This document shows, piece by piece, positions 32,823 through 42,160 of a stretch of 64,000 nt of DNA. The notes beneath the pieces are model-generated. The model saw nothing but the letters and a program-made list of their open reading frames with translations, had not been told where the DNA came from and searched no databases. Location of the stretch: positions 14,006 through 78,005 of the forward strand of contig JAAUTZ010000005.1 in the NCBI GenBank assembly GCA_012031225.1, written 5' to 3'. The translations under genes were made by a program, and so were the position numbers. The DNA is from Chloroflexaceae bacterium (GTDB lineage Bacteria > Chloroflexota > Chloroflexia > Chloroflexales > Chloroflexaceae). How positions within the stretch are numbered: the stretch's first letter is position 1; the number at the start of each line of letters is the position of its first letter.

Positions 32823-35800
32823 GCCGATTGCTCCTGCTGCGCCGCAACCCCATTGGTGGGCTTGGCATATTCGGATTCATACATGGTGAGCAGCTGCTGA
32901 TAGTGGTTCCACTGGCGTTGCACGTCCTGCTTGGCATACGTCATCAACAGCTCTGCGCGCTCCTCGTCGCTCTGGGCCAGCATGCGGTAGCGGGTCTCGT
33001 TGTAGGCATACTTTTCGAGCGGCAGGTCGGGCTTCTTCGAGTCAATCGCAAGCGGGTTCTTGCCTACGTCAATCAAGTCGGGATTGAAGCGATAGAGCAC
33101 CCACGCGCCGGCTTGCACGGCGAGCTTCTGTTGCTCTAGCCCTTTCCGCATATTGATGCCGTGCGCGATGCAGTGGCTATAGGCAATCACCAGCGAAGGG
33201 CCATCGTAGGCTTCGGCTTCGCGCAGCGCAGTGAGCGTCTGTACGTCGTTGTAGCCCATCGCCACCCGCGCCACATAAATGTTGCCGTAGGATACGGCGA
33301 GTAGCCCCAAATCCTTGCGGGGGCGGCTCTTGCCATTCGCGGCGAATTTGGCAACGGCGGCACGCGGCGTGGCTTTCGAGGCTTGCCCGCCGGTGTTTGA
33401 GTAGACTTCGGTATCCAGCACAAGGATGTTCACATTGCGCCCCGACGCGAGGACGTGATCCACGCCGCCGTAGCCAATGTCGTAAGCCCAGCCATCGCCG
33501 CCAATGATCCATACACTCTTCTTGACAAGGGCATCTGCGAGGCTGAGCAGATCCCGCGCACGCGGCTCATTCACATCGGCGAGGCGTTGCTTCAGTACCG
33601 CGACGCGCTCCCGCTGCGCGGCGATGCCCGCTTCGTCGTGCTGGTCGGCGGTGAGGATGGCGGTGGTCAGGTCATCACCGAGTGGCGCGGCGTAGTGCTG
33701 CACTAGCTCGCGGGCGTACTCCTGTTGTTTGTCGAGCGTGAGGCGCATGCCCAAGCCGAACTCGGCATTATCCTCAAAGAGCGAATTCGACCACGCAGGT
33801 CCGCGCCCATCAAGATTGGTGGTGTAGGGGGTGGTGGGCAAGTTGCCACTGTAGATCGAGGAGCAGCCGGTTGCATTGGCAATGACGGAACGATCCCCAA
33901 ACAATTGGGAGACGAGCTTGACATAGGGTGTTTCGCCACAGCCGGCACACGCCCCCGAAAACTCAAAGAGCGGCTGGAGCAGTTGCGAGTTCTTGATGCT
34001 GTTGAACTGGAACGCGGTGCGGTCAGCTTCGGGCAGGCGCAGGAAGAATTCCCAATTGTGGGTCTCACGTTCGCGGATCGGGGGCTGCTCAACCATGTTG
34101 ATCGCCTTGCGCCCGGATTGGCTCTTGTCCTTCGCGGGGCAGATTTCGACACACAGGGCGCAGCCGGTGCAGTCTTCGGGCGAGACTTGGATCGTGTAGA
34201 CGGCATCCGGAAATTCTTTGAAGCGGGCTTTGCTATGCAGGAACGACTCCGGCGCATCGGCAAGCAAGGCGGGATCATAGACTTTGGTGCGGATCACGGC
34301 ATGCGGGCAGACGTAGGCGCACTTGCCACACTGGATGCACAGGTCTGGTTCCCACGCCGGAATCTCTAGGGCAATGTTGCGCTTCTCCCATTGGGTTGTG
34401 CCGGTGGGGAAGGTACCATCAATCGGCAGCGCACTGACGGGGATCATGTCGCCGTCGCCACTAATCATCATCCCCAACACATCGCGCACAAAGGCGGGGG
34501 CGGCGGCGGGTACGGCCGCCCGGCGGTTGATGCTGCTATCCACACTGGCCGGAACCGTGACCGGCTGCAAATTGGCGAGGGTCTGGTCTACTGCATCGAA
34601 GTTGCGCTGCACGACAACTTCACCACGATTGCCATACGTTTTGTGGATGGCTTTCTTGATCTGCTCAATCGCTTGATCTTGGGGAAGCACCCCACTGATC
34701 GCAAAGAAGCAGGTCTGCATAATGGTGTTGATGCGCCCGCCCATGCCCGTGTTCTTGGCAACTTCGTAGGCATCAATCACGTAGAACCGCAACTGCTTGG
34801 CGATAATCACCTCCTGCACCTCACGCGGCAATTCGGGCCACACCTGATCGGCGGGGTAGATGCTGTTGAGCAGGAAGACTGATCCCTGATCGGCATACTT
34901 GAGCACGTCGTAGCGTTCGAGGAAGGAGAACTGGTGGCAGGCGACAAAGTTGGCTCCACTGATGAGGTAGTGGGCGGAGAAGGGGGTGGTTCCGAAGCGT
35001 AGGTGTGAAATCGTGACGGAGCCAGATTTCTTCGAGTCGTAGACGAAGTAGCCCTGTGCGTAGTTGTCGGTTTCTTCGCCGATGATCTTGATCGAGTTCT
35101 TGTTTGCGCCGACGGTTCCATCTGCGCCTAGCCCCCAGAAGATGCAGCGGACGGTATCGGCATGCTCAATCGAGAAGGTCGGATCGTAGGCGAGGCTGGT
35201 ATGGGTGACATCATCGTTGATCCCGATGGTGAAGTGGTTTTTGGGCTGGGGCTGGGCGAGTTCATCGTAGATGGCCTTGACCATCGCGGGGGTGAAGTCC
35301 TTCGAGGATAGCCCGTAGCGTCCGCCGATGATGCGCGGCATCTGGGTGAAGGGAGCCGTGCCCTGTGCCAGCCCTTCGGCAACGGCTAAGGTGACATCAA
35401 GGTAGAGCGGCTCGCCGGCGCTGCCCGGCTCCTTCGTGCGATCCAGCACAGCAATGCGCTTGACGCTGGCGGGCAATGCCGCCACACACGCCACCAGATC
35501 GAAGGGGCGGTAGAGCCGCACCGTCAGCACCCCGACTTTGGCGGCGGCATCGTGCTGGTTCAGGTAGGCGGCGGTTTCGCGCACGGTATCCGCCCCCGAT
35601 CCCATCACCACAATCACGCGCTCGGCATCCGCTGCGCCGGCATACTCAAACAGGCGGTAGCTACGCCCGGTCAGTTCGGCGAACTTGTCCATCGTTGCCT
35701 GCACGATTTGGGGGCAATTATTGTAGAGCGTATTGACCGTCTCGCGCCCCTGAAAGTAGGTGTCTGGGTTTTGGGCGGTACCGCGTAGCATCGGCTTGTC

Positions 35801-36430
35801 GGGCGTGAGCGCACGGGACCGGTGCTGTTGCACCCACGCATCATCAATCATGGCGCGTAGGTCGTCATCATCAAGCTGCTCGATTTTGGCGATTTCGTGC
35901 GAGACCCGAAAGCCATCGAAGAAATGGACAAACGGCACGCGGCTCTGCAAGGTGGCGGCGTGGGCAATCAGGGCGATGTCCTGTGCCTCTTGCACATTGT
36001 TGGAAGCGAGGAGCGCAAAGCCGGTGGCCCGTACCGACATCACATCCGAGTGATCGCCAAAGATGGATAGCCCCTGCGCCGCGAGCGAACGGGCCGCGAC
36101 GTGCAGCACGGTGGGGGTCAACTCACCGGCGATCTTGTACATATTCGGGATCATCAACAGCAAGCCCTGCGAGGCGGTGAAGGTGGTGGTTAGTGCGCCG
36201 GTTTGCATTGCGCCGTGGACGGCTCCAGCGGCTCCGCCTTCCGATTGCATCTCAATCACGAGCGGGGTCGTTCCCCAGAGATTGGGGCGTTCCTGTGCCG
36301 ACCACGCATCAGCCATTTCGCCCATGCTTGTGGAAGGAGTGATTGGGTAAATCGCAATCACTTCACTTATGGCGTGGGCGATCCGTGCGGCGGCTTCATT
36401 GCCGTCAATCGTTACGTTCTTTCGTGTCAT
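32819..36430 (-). CDS. nifJ: Pyruvate:ferredoxin (flavodoxin) oxidoreductase
   Basis: A 1203-residue single-chain PFOR, the usual length. It converts pyruvate and CoA to acetyl-CoA and CO2, reducing ferredoxin, or runs in reverse for CO2 fixation. The order is: N-terminal pyrimidine-binding domain with YPITPSTSMGE, CoA-binding domain, a ferredoxin-like insert with CIQCGKCAYVCPHA and CTGCALCVEICPA, and a C-terminal TPP domain with CAGCGETPY and GDGWAYDIGYGG, ending near VYSNTGGQASKATPRAA. ATG 36430 has GGAGG 6 bases upstream; an in-frame upstream extension of 54 codons is dismissed. Coupled with a PyrD-like protein, it forms a two-gene operon. Confidence 0.96.
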   Translation of the reverse strand: MTRKNVTIDGNEAAARIAHAISEVIAIYPITPSTSMGEMADAWSAQERPNLWGTTPLVIEMQSEGGAAGAVHGAMQTGALTTTFTASQGLLLMIPNMYKIAGELTPTVLHVAARSLAAQGLSIFGDHSDVMSVRATGFALLASNNVQEAQDIALIAHAATLQSRVPFVHFFDGFRVSHEIAKIEQLDDDDLRAMIDDAWVQQHRSRALTPDKPMLRGTAQNPDTYFQGRETVNTLYNNCPQIVQATMDKFAELTGRSYRLFEYAGAADAERVIVVMGSGADTVRETAAYLNQHDAAAKVGVLTVRLYRPFDLVACVAALPASVKRIAVLDRTKEPGSAGEPLYLDVTLAVAEGLAQGTAPFTQMPRIIGGRYGLSSKDFTPAMVKAIYDELAQPQPKNHFTIGINDDVTHTSLAYDPTFSIEHADTVRCIFWGLGADGTVGANKNSIKIIGEETDNYAQGYFVYDSKKSGSVTISHLRFGTTPFSAHYLISGANFVACHQFSFLERYDVLKYADQGSVFLLNSIYPADQVWPELPREVQEVIIAKQLRFYVIDAYEVAKNTGMGGRINTIMQTCFFAISGVLPQDQAIEQIKKAIHKTYGNRGEVVVQRNFDAVDQTLANLQPVTVPASVDSSINRRAAVPAAAPAFVRDVLGMMISGDGDMIPVSALPIDGTFPTGTTQWEKRNIALEIPAWEPDLCIQCGKCAYVCPHAVIRTKVYDPALLADAPESFLHSKARFKEFPDAVYTIQVSPEDCTGCALCVEICPAKDKSQSGRKAINMVEQPPIRERETHNWEFFLRLPEADRTAFQFNSIKNSQLLQPLFEFSGACAGCGETPYVKLVSQLFGDRSVIANATGCSSIYSGNLPTTPYTTNLDGRGPAWSNSLFEDNAEFGLGMRLTLDKQQEYARELVQHYAAPLGDDLTTAILTADQHDEAGIAAQRERVAVLKQRLADVNEPRARDLLSLADALVKKSVWIIGGDGWAYDIGYGGVDHVLASGRNVNILVLDTEVYSNTGGQASKATPRAAVAKFAANGKSRPRKDLGLLAVSYGNIYVARVAMGYNDVQTLTALREAEAYDGPSLVIAYSHCIAHGINMRKGLEQQKLAVQAGAWVLYRFNPDLIDVGKNPLAIDSKKPDLPLEKYAYNETRYRMLAQSDEERAELLMTYAKQDVQRQWNHYQQLLTMYESEYAKPTNGVAAQQEQSA

Positions 36431-36841
36431 ATCATCCTCCGTTGCTCTTACACAGTCTGCTCTCAGTATAGGGCAAGAGTGCCAAAGATAAGCAGCAGGA
36501 ATCGCTACCCATAGTTGTATCCTCGCAACTGAGTTGAGGCACATCAAGGTGTGGCGGGTGCAGATTGGAGGTATGGGTAATGGCACGAGCATTTGACGAA
36601 ATAGTGATTCTTTCGTAAAATGAAAACTGAAAGATTTGGATATGCAAATGCGTTATCTGCACGATTATCCGAACATGGCTTGATTGACTTTAACCAACAC
36701 GCATTTGTGCCGCCTGCTCTAGCTATACTAAGGGTAAGACTAGTTGGGCGTGTGTGAGGTATCCGTTTCGTTCTGCCTTAGCCTCACCGCTCCGTCGCTA
36801 GTTGTGAATAATACCCTGAATGATTGTATAGGAGCGTAGTC
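36431..36841. other. Divergent intergenic region
   Basis: This 410-base region separates nifJ (minus) from the small gene and WYL regulator (plus). It contains the promoter at 36593-36621 for the plus side. No strong -35/-10 pair for nifJ was found; TATACT on the minus strand near 36470 is the best candidate -10. No tRNA or terminator was seen. Confidence 0.5.
36593..36621 (+). promoter_or_regulatory. Promoter for the small gene and WYL regulator
   Basis: TTGACG (36593-36598) and TAAAAT (36616-36621) are spaced by 17 bases. A start near 36628 would leave a 214-base leader before the 77-residue gene. Confidence 0.6.
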
Positions 36842-37075
36842 ATGCACATTGTATCCGCCCAAACCACGTCAACGCTGCGGCAGCTTGAAAATTGGCTTCC
36901 GTTTGCCCAGAGTGAAAACAACGCGCAGCGGTGGGGGTATGAACCACATGCACTCGAACAACTCGTCGTGCAGGCATTACCAAATCTGCACCATGCACAC
37001 ACACTCCAGCAAGCACGCTTTGTGCTATGGTGGCATCATTGGCATACGAGTGTAAGTTTGAAGAAGGAAGAGTAA
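36842..37075 (+). CDS. Small His/Trp-rich protein upstream of a WYL regulator
   Basis: A 77-residue protein, unassigned. ATG 36842 is preceded by AGGAG at 8 bases, a good site, which supports a real gene. The sequence has no signal or membrane segment; it contains the motif VLWWHHWHTSV near the C-terminus and a run of polar residues after LENWLPFAQSE. It ends 4 bases before the WYL regulator ATG at 37080 (stop TAA 37073-37075), so the two are almost certainly co-translated. Function unknown; partner or ligand-sensor roles are only guesses. Confidence 0.65.
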   Translation: MHIVSAQTTSTLRQLENWLPFAQSENNAQRWGYEPHALEQLVVQALPNLHHAHTLQQARFVLWWHHWHTSVSLKKEE

Positions 37076-37079
37076 AGGT

Positions 37080-38129
37080 ATGACAGAACAACGTAAAGGT
37101 GGCTTGAAGCGCAGTTCATGGCTGACCTTCCGGCGGCGGCTGATCTTGGTTCGCCGCTTGCTGGTAGGCCCTGCGACGAGCTCGGAGCTGATTGAGGCGG
37201 TGACGATTGAGCTACGCGATCAGGGCTATCCGGGCGATGCGATTAGTGCGCTGAAGCACGATCTCGACTCGCTCAAGAGTGAGTACAATTGCCAGATTCG
37301 GTTCCAACGCCGGGCCAATAAATATTACCTCTCCGATCTCGGTGAGTTGGCTCTGTTGGATATGCCCGATGAATGTATGGAAGCACTGGCATTTCTCGAT
37401 GCGAGCTTCCCACCCGGTACATTGGTTCCTGAACACGCGAATGTGCGGTCTCTGTTGGATCGAATTCTGATGCTGCTGCCGCCCTACCGCCAGCGTGAAC
37501 ACCGGGCCCATCGTGGGACGATTACGCTTCAGATGTCGCCCGGCGTGCCCGGTGCGGTCAATCCAAAGGTGTTCGGGGTAGTCAAGCGGTCCATCGAACG
37601 CCGCCAAGAGTTGGCGTTTGATTATCGGAGCAATTCACCGGATATGGCACTGGTGCAGCACCGGGTTGCGCCGTATGCGATCTTCTTCAGCCCAGAAGGG
37701 CACGCCTATCTGGATGCGACCCCGATGGAAGTTACCCCGCCGGATACCACGCCGATCAAGCATGCGGTGTACTATCGGCTGGATCGGATGGTCGAGGGTA
37801 GCCCGCGCATCCTCTCGACCATGCTGCCGCCAGAGCGGGTGCGCCCGCATGTCTACAAGCTGCGCTACACGCTTGCGCCGGAGGTGGCGCGGCGGCGGGA
37901 TGTGGCGACCTTCTTCCCCGAAACCACGATCAACTATCAGGATGATGGCAGTGCCATCGTGACGGCAAACGTGACCAACCTATGGCAAGCCCGTCAAATC
38001 TTGTTGCGCTATGGCGATGCGTGTGTGGTGGAAGAGCCAGATGAGCTGGTAGACATGTTCCACAACACGGCAGAGGGTTTGGCAGAGGCGTATCTCGGCT
38101 ATCAGAAGCCGGCTCCGAGCCGCCGCTAG
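37080..38129 (+). CDS. WYL-domain transcriptional regulator
   Basis: A 349-residue regulator. Residues about 12-75 form a helix-turn-helix (RRLILVRRLLVGPATSSELIEAV and a recognition region with SALKHDLDSLKSEYNC) typical of the DeoR-like HTH of WYL proteins. The WYL domain follows (ERRQELAFDYRSNSPDMALVQHRVAPYAIFFSPEGHAYLDA), with the Tyr/Leu core changed to AYLDA, and then the C-terminal extension WCX-like segment ending near ALEHE-type LYGDACVVEEPDELV. WYL regulators often sense nucleic-acid or nucleotide ligands and control DNA damage or defense genes. AAAGGT is just upstream of ATG 37080. No target operator could be identified. Confidence 0.85.
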   Translation: MTEQRKGGLKRSSWLTFRRRLILVRRLLVGPATSSELIEAVTIELRDQGYPGDAISALKHDLDSLKSEYNCQIRFQRRANKYYLSDLGELALLDMPDECMEALAFLDASFPPGTLVPEHANVRSLLDRILMLLPPYRQREHRAHRGTITLQMSPGVPGAVNPKVFGVVKRSIERRQELAFDYRSNSPDMALVQHRVAPYAIFFSPEGHAYLDATPMEVTPPDTTPIKHAVYYRLDRMVEGSPRILSTMLPPERVRPHVYKLRYTLAPEVARRRDVATFFPETTINYQDDGSAIVTANVTNLWQARQILLRYGDACVVEEPDELVDMFHNTAEGLAEAYLGYQKPAPSRR

Positions 38130-38206
38130 GTGGGCGATGGGTGTTGCCCGGTGAACAGAGAGCCGCGATAGATCAATGGATCTGTAGGTCAGTAGGTTAA
38201 CGGAAC

Positions 38207-38247
38207 ACAGGGCGTGGTTATCCGGCGGGGTCGGAGCCACGCCCTGT
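38207..38247. repeat. 11-bp hairpin around the mscS stop codon
   Basis: ACAGGGCGTGG (38207-38217) and CCACGCCCTGT (38237-38247) pair perfectly. The loop contains the mscS stop codon (38218-38220). There is no T-run; it may block convergent read-through between the WYL gene and mscS. Confidence 0.55.
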
Positions 38248-39204
38248 TGGCTGTGTTGGCGGCAGGGGCGCACCGCCGGCGTTGTCTCCGTGCCCATTGG
38301 CGTAGGTGGGGGCAGGGCGCGTGGGGGCTTCCTGCGCCTGTGAGTACCAGCGATAGGTGGGGTAGGCAAAGCTGATGTCGGGGTGGTGGGCGAATTCGTG
38401 GAGGATTGACTCCCAGATCAGGTGCTCGGTGGAGCGGCGACGGCGCGTGGGCACAAGATAGCGCAGCGTCAGCACGATGCCGTAGCCCGCATCTACCCGG
38501 GTGTACACCGTCGGGGTGAGCTTGGCATAGTGAATGAAGTAGCCACTGCTACAATGCTCGATCTGATCGCGGGCTTCCGCACAAAACTCCTGCGTGTGCT
38601 GCTCAATGATCAGCTGCAAAAGCTGCTTGGCGTGTTCCCAGTTGCTTTCGTAGGTCAAGATCACCGGCGTTTCATTCCAGATAAAGTCAAAGCTCTCGCT
38701 GTAGTTGGCTTGGGGCATGCTAAAGACCCGCCCGTTTGGGATGTGGATCACCCGTCCGGTACTTTGGTCGGCTTCCACCCAGTTGCCAATCTCTAGCACC
38801 GTGAATTGGAACAGGCGCAGATCTACCACATCGCCGCGCACCTCGCCCAATTCGATGCGCTGCCCGACTTTAAACGGCTTGCGCCACACGATGTAGAGCC
38901 ACGCCGCCGCATCCATCAGAATGTCGCGCAGGGCTATCGCCAAGCCCGCCGATACCAGCGCAAGGAAGGTGAGCAGTTCGCTAGGGTGGCTAAACCAGAC
39001 CCGGGCAATCATCAGCACGCCAACCACGCCTACAATCATCCCGGCCCGGCGGCGCACAATGTAGCGGCGTTCGCCATCGTGCATAAGATGCTCGGTGAGC
39101 CAGAGCGTGATTGCGCGTGCCAGCCACAGCAGCAGCAGCGCGATCAGGGTGATGATCATACGCATCTCAAAGGTCTCGACATCGTAGCTGAATTGTTCTA
39201 GCAT
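38218..39204 (-). CDS. MscS-family mechanosensitive channel
   Basis: This 328-residue membrane protein has N-terminal transmembrane helices (MIITLIALLLLWLARAITLWL, then GMIVGVVGVLMIARVW), a pore helix region (LTFLALVSAGLAIALRDILMDAAAWLYIV) and the conserved MscS beta-domain signature KPFKVGQRIELGEVRGDVVDLRLFQFTVLE with IHIPNGRVF-like VIHIPNGRVFSMPQANYSES. The C-terminal cytoplasmic domain is shorter than in E. coli MscS and ends in a disordered Pro/Gly-rich tail. ATG 39204 follows AAGGA at 7 bases; upstream in-frame codons are ignored. It stands alone, converging with the WYL regulator. Confidence 0.92.
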   Translation of the reverse strand: MLEQFSYDVETFEMRMIITLIALLLLWLARAITLWLTEHLMHDGERRYIVRRRAGMIVGVVGVLMIARVWFSHPSELLTFLALVSAGLAIALRDILMDAAAWLYIVWRKPFKVGQRIELGEVRGDVVDLRLFQFTVLEIGNWVEADQSTGRVIHIPNGRVFSMPQANYSESFDFIWNETPVILTYESNWEHAKQLLQLIIEQHTQEFCAEARDQIEHCSSGYFIHYAKLTPTVYTRVDAGYGIVLTLRYLVPTRRRRSTEHLIWESILHEFAHHPDISFAYPTYRWYSQAQEAPTRPAPTYANGHGDNAGGAPLPPTQPTGRGSDPAG

Positions 39205-39396
39205 TCGGTGATCCTTACCTACCGCTTGCCCCAAGTGTCTCGCATCCAAGCCTGCGGCTCCATGATACCGCAGGTTGGCGGATTTGGCACAGCTGCGAGG
39301 ATCGGCTCGTGAGGGTGCGTGGGGGGCAGCGTGACCCGCCGACACCGAGCTGCCCCATACAAGGGGGGAAAGGGTGAGGTTGGAGGTCGTCGCCCG

Positions 39397-40323
39397 CTAG
39401 CGGGGCTGGATCAATCCTTGCGCTTCGAGGAACTCGCGGGCAACGGCGGCGGGGCTGCGTTTGTTGCCGCTCACTTCGTTGTTCAGGCGTTGCATGGTGG
39501 CATCATCCAGCAGCGGCGCAAGCCGATTCAGGGCGGGGGCGATCTGGGGATGAGTAGCCAGCACATTGGCGCGGATCACCGGTGCGACTTGGTAGGGGGG
39601 GAAGAGTTGCTGGTCGTCCTCCAGCAGCACCAGATCAAACACGGCAATCTCGCCATCCGTGCCAAATGCCACCGTAATGTCGCCAGCACCTTCCGCAAGG
39701 GCTTGGTAGCGGTTATCAGGGGCAATCGGCTTGAACTCGCGCAGGGCGAAATTGCCATAGACTGCCTGTAGCCCCGGCAGCCCGTCTTCGCGCTCCTGAA
39801 ACTCAGGCGGGCCAATCATCACCAGCTGGTCGGCTTGGGCTACCATATCCGAGATGGTGACAATGCCGAGTTCCTCGGCCCGCTTGCGCGTCATTGCAAG
39901 AGCTTGGGTATTGTTCATCGGTGCGGGATCAAGCCAGATCAGGTTGAACTGCTCGGCGTAGCCCGCGCGAACCAACTCGTAGACTTGTGAGGGGTCATCG
40001 CTGATCGGCAGGCGCAGCACATTGAGCAAGCCGGTGCCCGTGTATTCGGGATACAGATCAACGTCGTTGCTGAGGAGCGCAAGCTGGACAATATCGGTGC
40101 TGCCCATATTGAGCATCCGCTCAACCGGCAAGCCTGCATCTTCTAGGATAAACGCGTACATCTCACCCAGAATAAACTGTTCGGTGAAATCTTTGGAGCC
40201 GATGCGGATTGGGGTATCTGCGCTAGGCGGGATGCCCGTTGCCGCCGGGAGTTGGCGGTCTGAGCCACACGCCGTTACAACCAGCATCACCGCTACCATC
40301 ACCCCGCCAATCACCCATCGCAT
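39397..40323 (-). CDS. Glycine betaine/choline-type substrate-binding lipoprotein (OpuAC family)
   Basis: A 308-residue lipoprotein with a cleavable signal and a lipobox VVTAC. The mature part has the QAT/OpuAC-family features: IRIGSKDFTEQFILGEMYAFILEDAGLPVERML, the VDLYPEYTGTGLLNVL block and late aromatic residues (YGNFALREFKPI). These proteins bind quaternary amines such as glycine betaine, choline or related osmolytes and deliver them to an ABC transporter. No permease or ATPase genes adjoin, so this is an orphan. It faces the sugar dehydrogenase gene across a 217-base divergent region with a palindrome. Confidence 0.9.
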   Translation of the reverse strand: MRWVIGGVMVAVMLVVTACGSDRQLPAATGIPPSADTPIRIGSKDFTEQFILGEMYAFILEDAGLPVERMLNMGSTDIVQLALLSNDVDLYPEYTGTGLLNVLRLPISDDPSQVYELVRAGYAEQFNLIWLDPAPMNNTQALAMTRKRAEELGIVTISDMVAQADQLVMIGPPEFQEREDGLPGLQAVYGNFALREFKPIAPDNRYQALAEGAGDITVAFGTDGEIAVFDLVLLEDDQQLFPPYQVAPVIRANVLATHPQIAPALNRLAPLLDDATMQRLNNEVSGNKRSPAAVAREFLEAQGLIQPR

Positions 40324-40415
40324 AGTTGTGTTCCCTGTGTGTTTGAGAGCATACGCAATGGATGCGTTGCTCGTGCTGCTACGAACGACCCTGTTCTAGT
40401 ATACACCGAAAAAGG

Positions 40416-40435
40416 GTTCACGCTAAAGCGTAAAC
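40416..40435. promoter_or_regulatory. Palindromic operator candidate
   Basis: GTTCACGCT (40416-40424) and AGCGTAAAC (40427-40435) are inverted, 8 of 9 matches, with a 2-base centre. It lies in the divergent spacer between the binding lipoprotein and the sugar dehydrogenase, a typical place for a repressor site controlling either gene. Confidence 0.5.
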
Positions 40436-40540
40436 GGTGTGATGGGGTTAATCTCACGTTCATTTGAATCTGGTATGGTAACTCGCAATGGAACCATGTC
40501 CTGAAGCAATCTTTGGAGCTTGAAAAGGAGCCAATACCTC

Positions 40541-41836
40541 ATGCACCGACTGCACCGACTGATGACGAACCTACCGGCACTGCTGGTACTATTGCTAAGT
40601 ATGCTGCCTTTGCTCGGCTGTAGCCGTCCGGCGCAGTGGGCCGATGCGGCTGATCCGGCGGCTCCGGCTCCAATTGCTGCAAATGGCATGCAGCTGGGCT
40701 TGGCAGAACAGTTCACGGGCTTGGATCGGCCCGTGTTTCTGACCCACGCGGGCGATGGGAGCGGGCGGCTCTTTATTGTTGAGCAACGGGGGCAGATTCG
40801 GGTGGTGCAGGATGGGCAACTGCTGCCTGCGCCACTGCTCGATATTGCGGCTACGCGGGTGAGCTGTTGCGTCGAGCGCGGCTTGTTGAGTGTGGCCTTT
40901 CCGCCGGACTTTGCCCGCAAGCAGTATTTCTACGTCAACTTTACCGATCAGCAGGGCGCAACTGTTGTGGCCCGCTATGCCCTTGCCAGCGATACGCCGA
41001 ATGTGGCCGATCCGGCGAGCGAGCAGATCATCCTGCGGATTGAGCAGCCTTTTCCTAACCACAACGGCGGGCAGATCCACTTTGGGCCAGATGGCTACCT
41101 GTACATTGGCACGGGCGATGGTGGCGCGGCGGGCGATCCACTGAACATTGCTCAAGATCCCAACAACCTGCTAGGCAAGCTGCTGCGGATAGATGTGGAG
41201 CATGGCGATCCGAGCCAGCCCTACCGCATCCCGCCGGATAACCCATTCGTGAATACGGCGGGCTATCGCCCCGAAATTTGGGCGGTAGGGCTACGCAATC
41301 CGTGGCGGTTTTCGTTTGATCGGGCCACAGGCGATCTGTACATCGCCGATGTGGGGCAGGGCCAGCACGAAGAGATCAACCGGCAGCTTGCCACCAGCGC
41401 GGGCGGTGAGAACTACGGCTGGCGGTGCAAAGAGGGCCCCGCTGATTTTAATATGGGCGATGCCTGCCCGCAACTGGTGCTGACCGATCCGGTGTATGCG
41501 TATACGCACAGCGTCGGCGGCTGCTCGGTGACGGGCGGCTACGTCTATCGGGGCACAGAGTTCAGCCGCATGCAGGGCGTGTACTTCTATGGCGATTATT
41601 GCTCTGGCAAGCTGTGGGGCTTGCACCTCGATAGTGGCGTGTGGCGCAATGAGCTACTCCTCGAAACGGGCTACTTTGGTGGCTTGGCTTCGTTTGGCGA
41701 AGATGAGGCGGGCAATCTGTATGTGGCCAACCTGAGCGAAGGGGTGGTTGCCAAGCTGGTAGATCAGGCTCCGGCGGGGGTGAGTATGCGCCTGTGGTTG
41801 CCGTTCGTGCGGGTGGCAGGCGCGGGTGGGGTGTAG
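40541..41836 (+). CDS. PQQ-dependent sugar dehydrogenase (GSDH family) lipoprotein
   Basis: A 431-residue six-bladed beta-propeller of the glucose/sorbosone dehydrogenase (GSDH) family. A signal with lipobox LLPLLGC precedes the mature part. Typical blocks are FVLTHAGDGSGRLFIVEQRGQIRV-like DRPVFLTHAGDGSGRLFIVEQRG; FPNHNGGQIHFGPDGYLYIGTGDGG with the catalytic His-type region; YGWRCKEGP; and VTGGYVYRG. The family couples aldose oxidation to PQQ, although PQQ dependence cannot be confirmed and no pqq genes are present in the window. ATG 40541 is chosen because AAAAGGAG lies upstream (10-base spacing); a TTG at 40520 is also in frame. Confidence 0.9.
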   Translation: MHRLHRLMTNLPALLVLLLSMLPLLGCSRPAQWADAADPAAPAPIAANGMQLGLAEQFTGLDRPVFLTHAGDGSGRLFIVEQRGQIRVVQDGQLLPAPLLDIAATRVSCCVERGLLSVAFPPDFARKQYFYVNFTDQQGATVVARYALASDTPNVADPASEQIILRIEQPFPNHNGGQIHFGPDGYLYIGTGDGGAAGDPLNIAQDPNNLLGKLLRIDVEHGDPSQPYRIPPDNPFVNTAGYRPEIWAVGLRNPWRFSFDRATGDLYIADVGQGQHEEINRQLATSAGGENYGWRCKEGPADFNMGDACPQLVLTDPVYAYTHSVGGCSVTGGYVYRGTEFSRMQGVYFYGDYCSGKLWGLHLDSGVWRNELLLETGYFGGLASFGEDEAGNLYVANLSEGVVAKLVDQAPAGVSMRLWLPFVRVAGAGGV

Positions 41837-42099
41837 TGGTCGGCTTGATCCATGCCCCGCTCCATTCTAAATCTTGAGCAAAAGACGGATCTATCTTGAG
41901 GATTTAGATCTTCACAAATCTGCTTCGGTGATTTATGATGAAGATACAACAAACGCAAGATAAATTTCATAGGTGAGGCGGGCAGTAATTCTAGAGCCAC
42001 CCAAAGGCCCATACTGCTTGTACCAACAAGCGGTTTTGGTGCAGCCCTGCGCCGCACTCAGGCGCAGGTTGCGATAGGCCCTATTTCCCTAACTGCCAG
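41837..42099. other. Intergenic region before rpmB
   Basis: No gene is supported here. A perfect 8-bp stem-loop, CCTGCGCC (42046-42053) with GGCGCAGG (42061-42068), lies in it, and the stretch 41865-41910 carries two direct copies of ATCTTGAG. Confidence 0.4.
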
Positions 42100-42128
42100 T
42101 TGCATCAAGCGGGCGGATGTGGTATGAT
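42100..42128 (+). promoter_or_regulatory. rpmB promoter
   Basis: TTGCAT (42100-42105) and TATGAT (42123-42128) with a 17-base spacer. The predicted transcript begins at the hairpin GCGTTGCC (42134-42141) / GGCAACGC (42149-42156). Confidence 0.7.
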
Positions 42129-42133
42129 GATAG

Positions 42134-42160
42134 GCGTTGCCTGCACAGGGCAACGCTTTT
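42134..42160 (+). terminator. 5' hairpin of the rpmB leader, terminator-like
   Basis: An 8-bp GC stem with a 7-base loop followed by TTTT stands at the very 5' end of the predicted rpmB transcript. It could stabilise the RNA, act as an early attenuator, or close an upstream transcript. Confidence 0.5.

Noticed and set aside
41764-42057. Minus-strand frame of 97 codons after the sugar dehydrogenase
   Set aside because: It overlaps the 3' end of a sound gene, has no ribosome site, and its translation is unlike any protein family.
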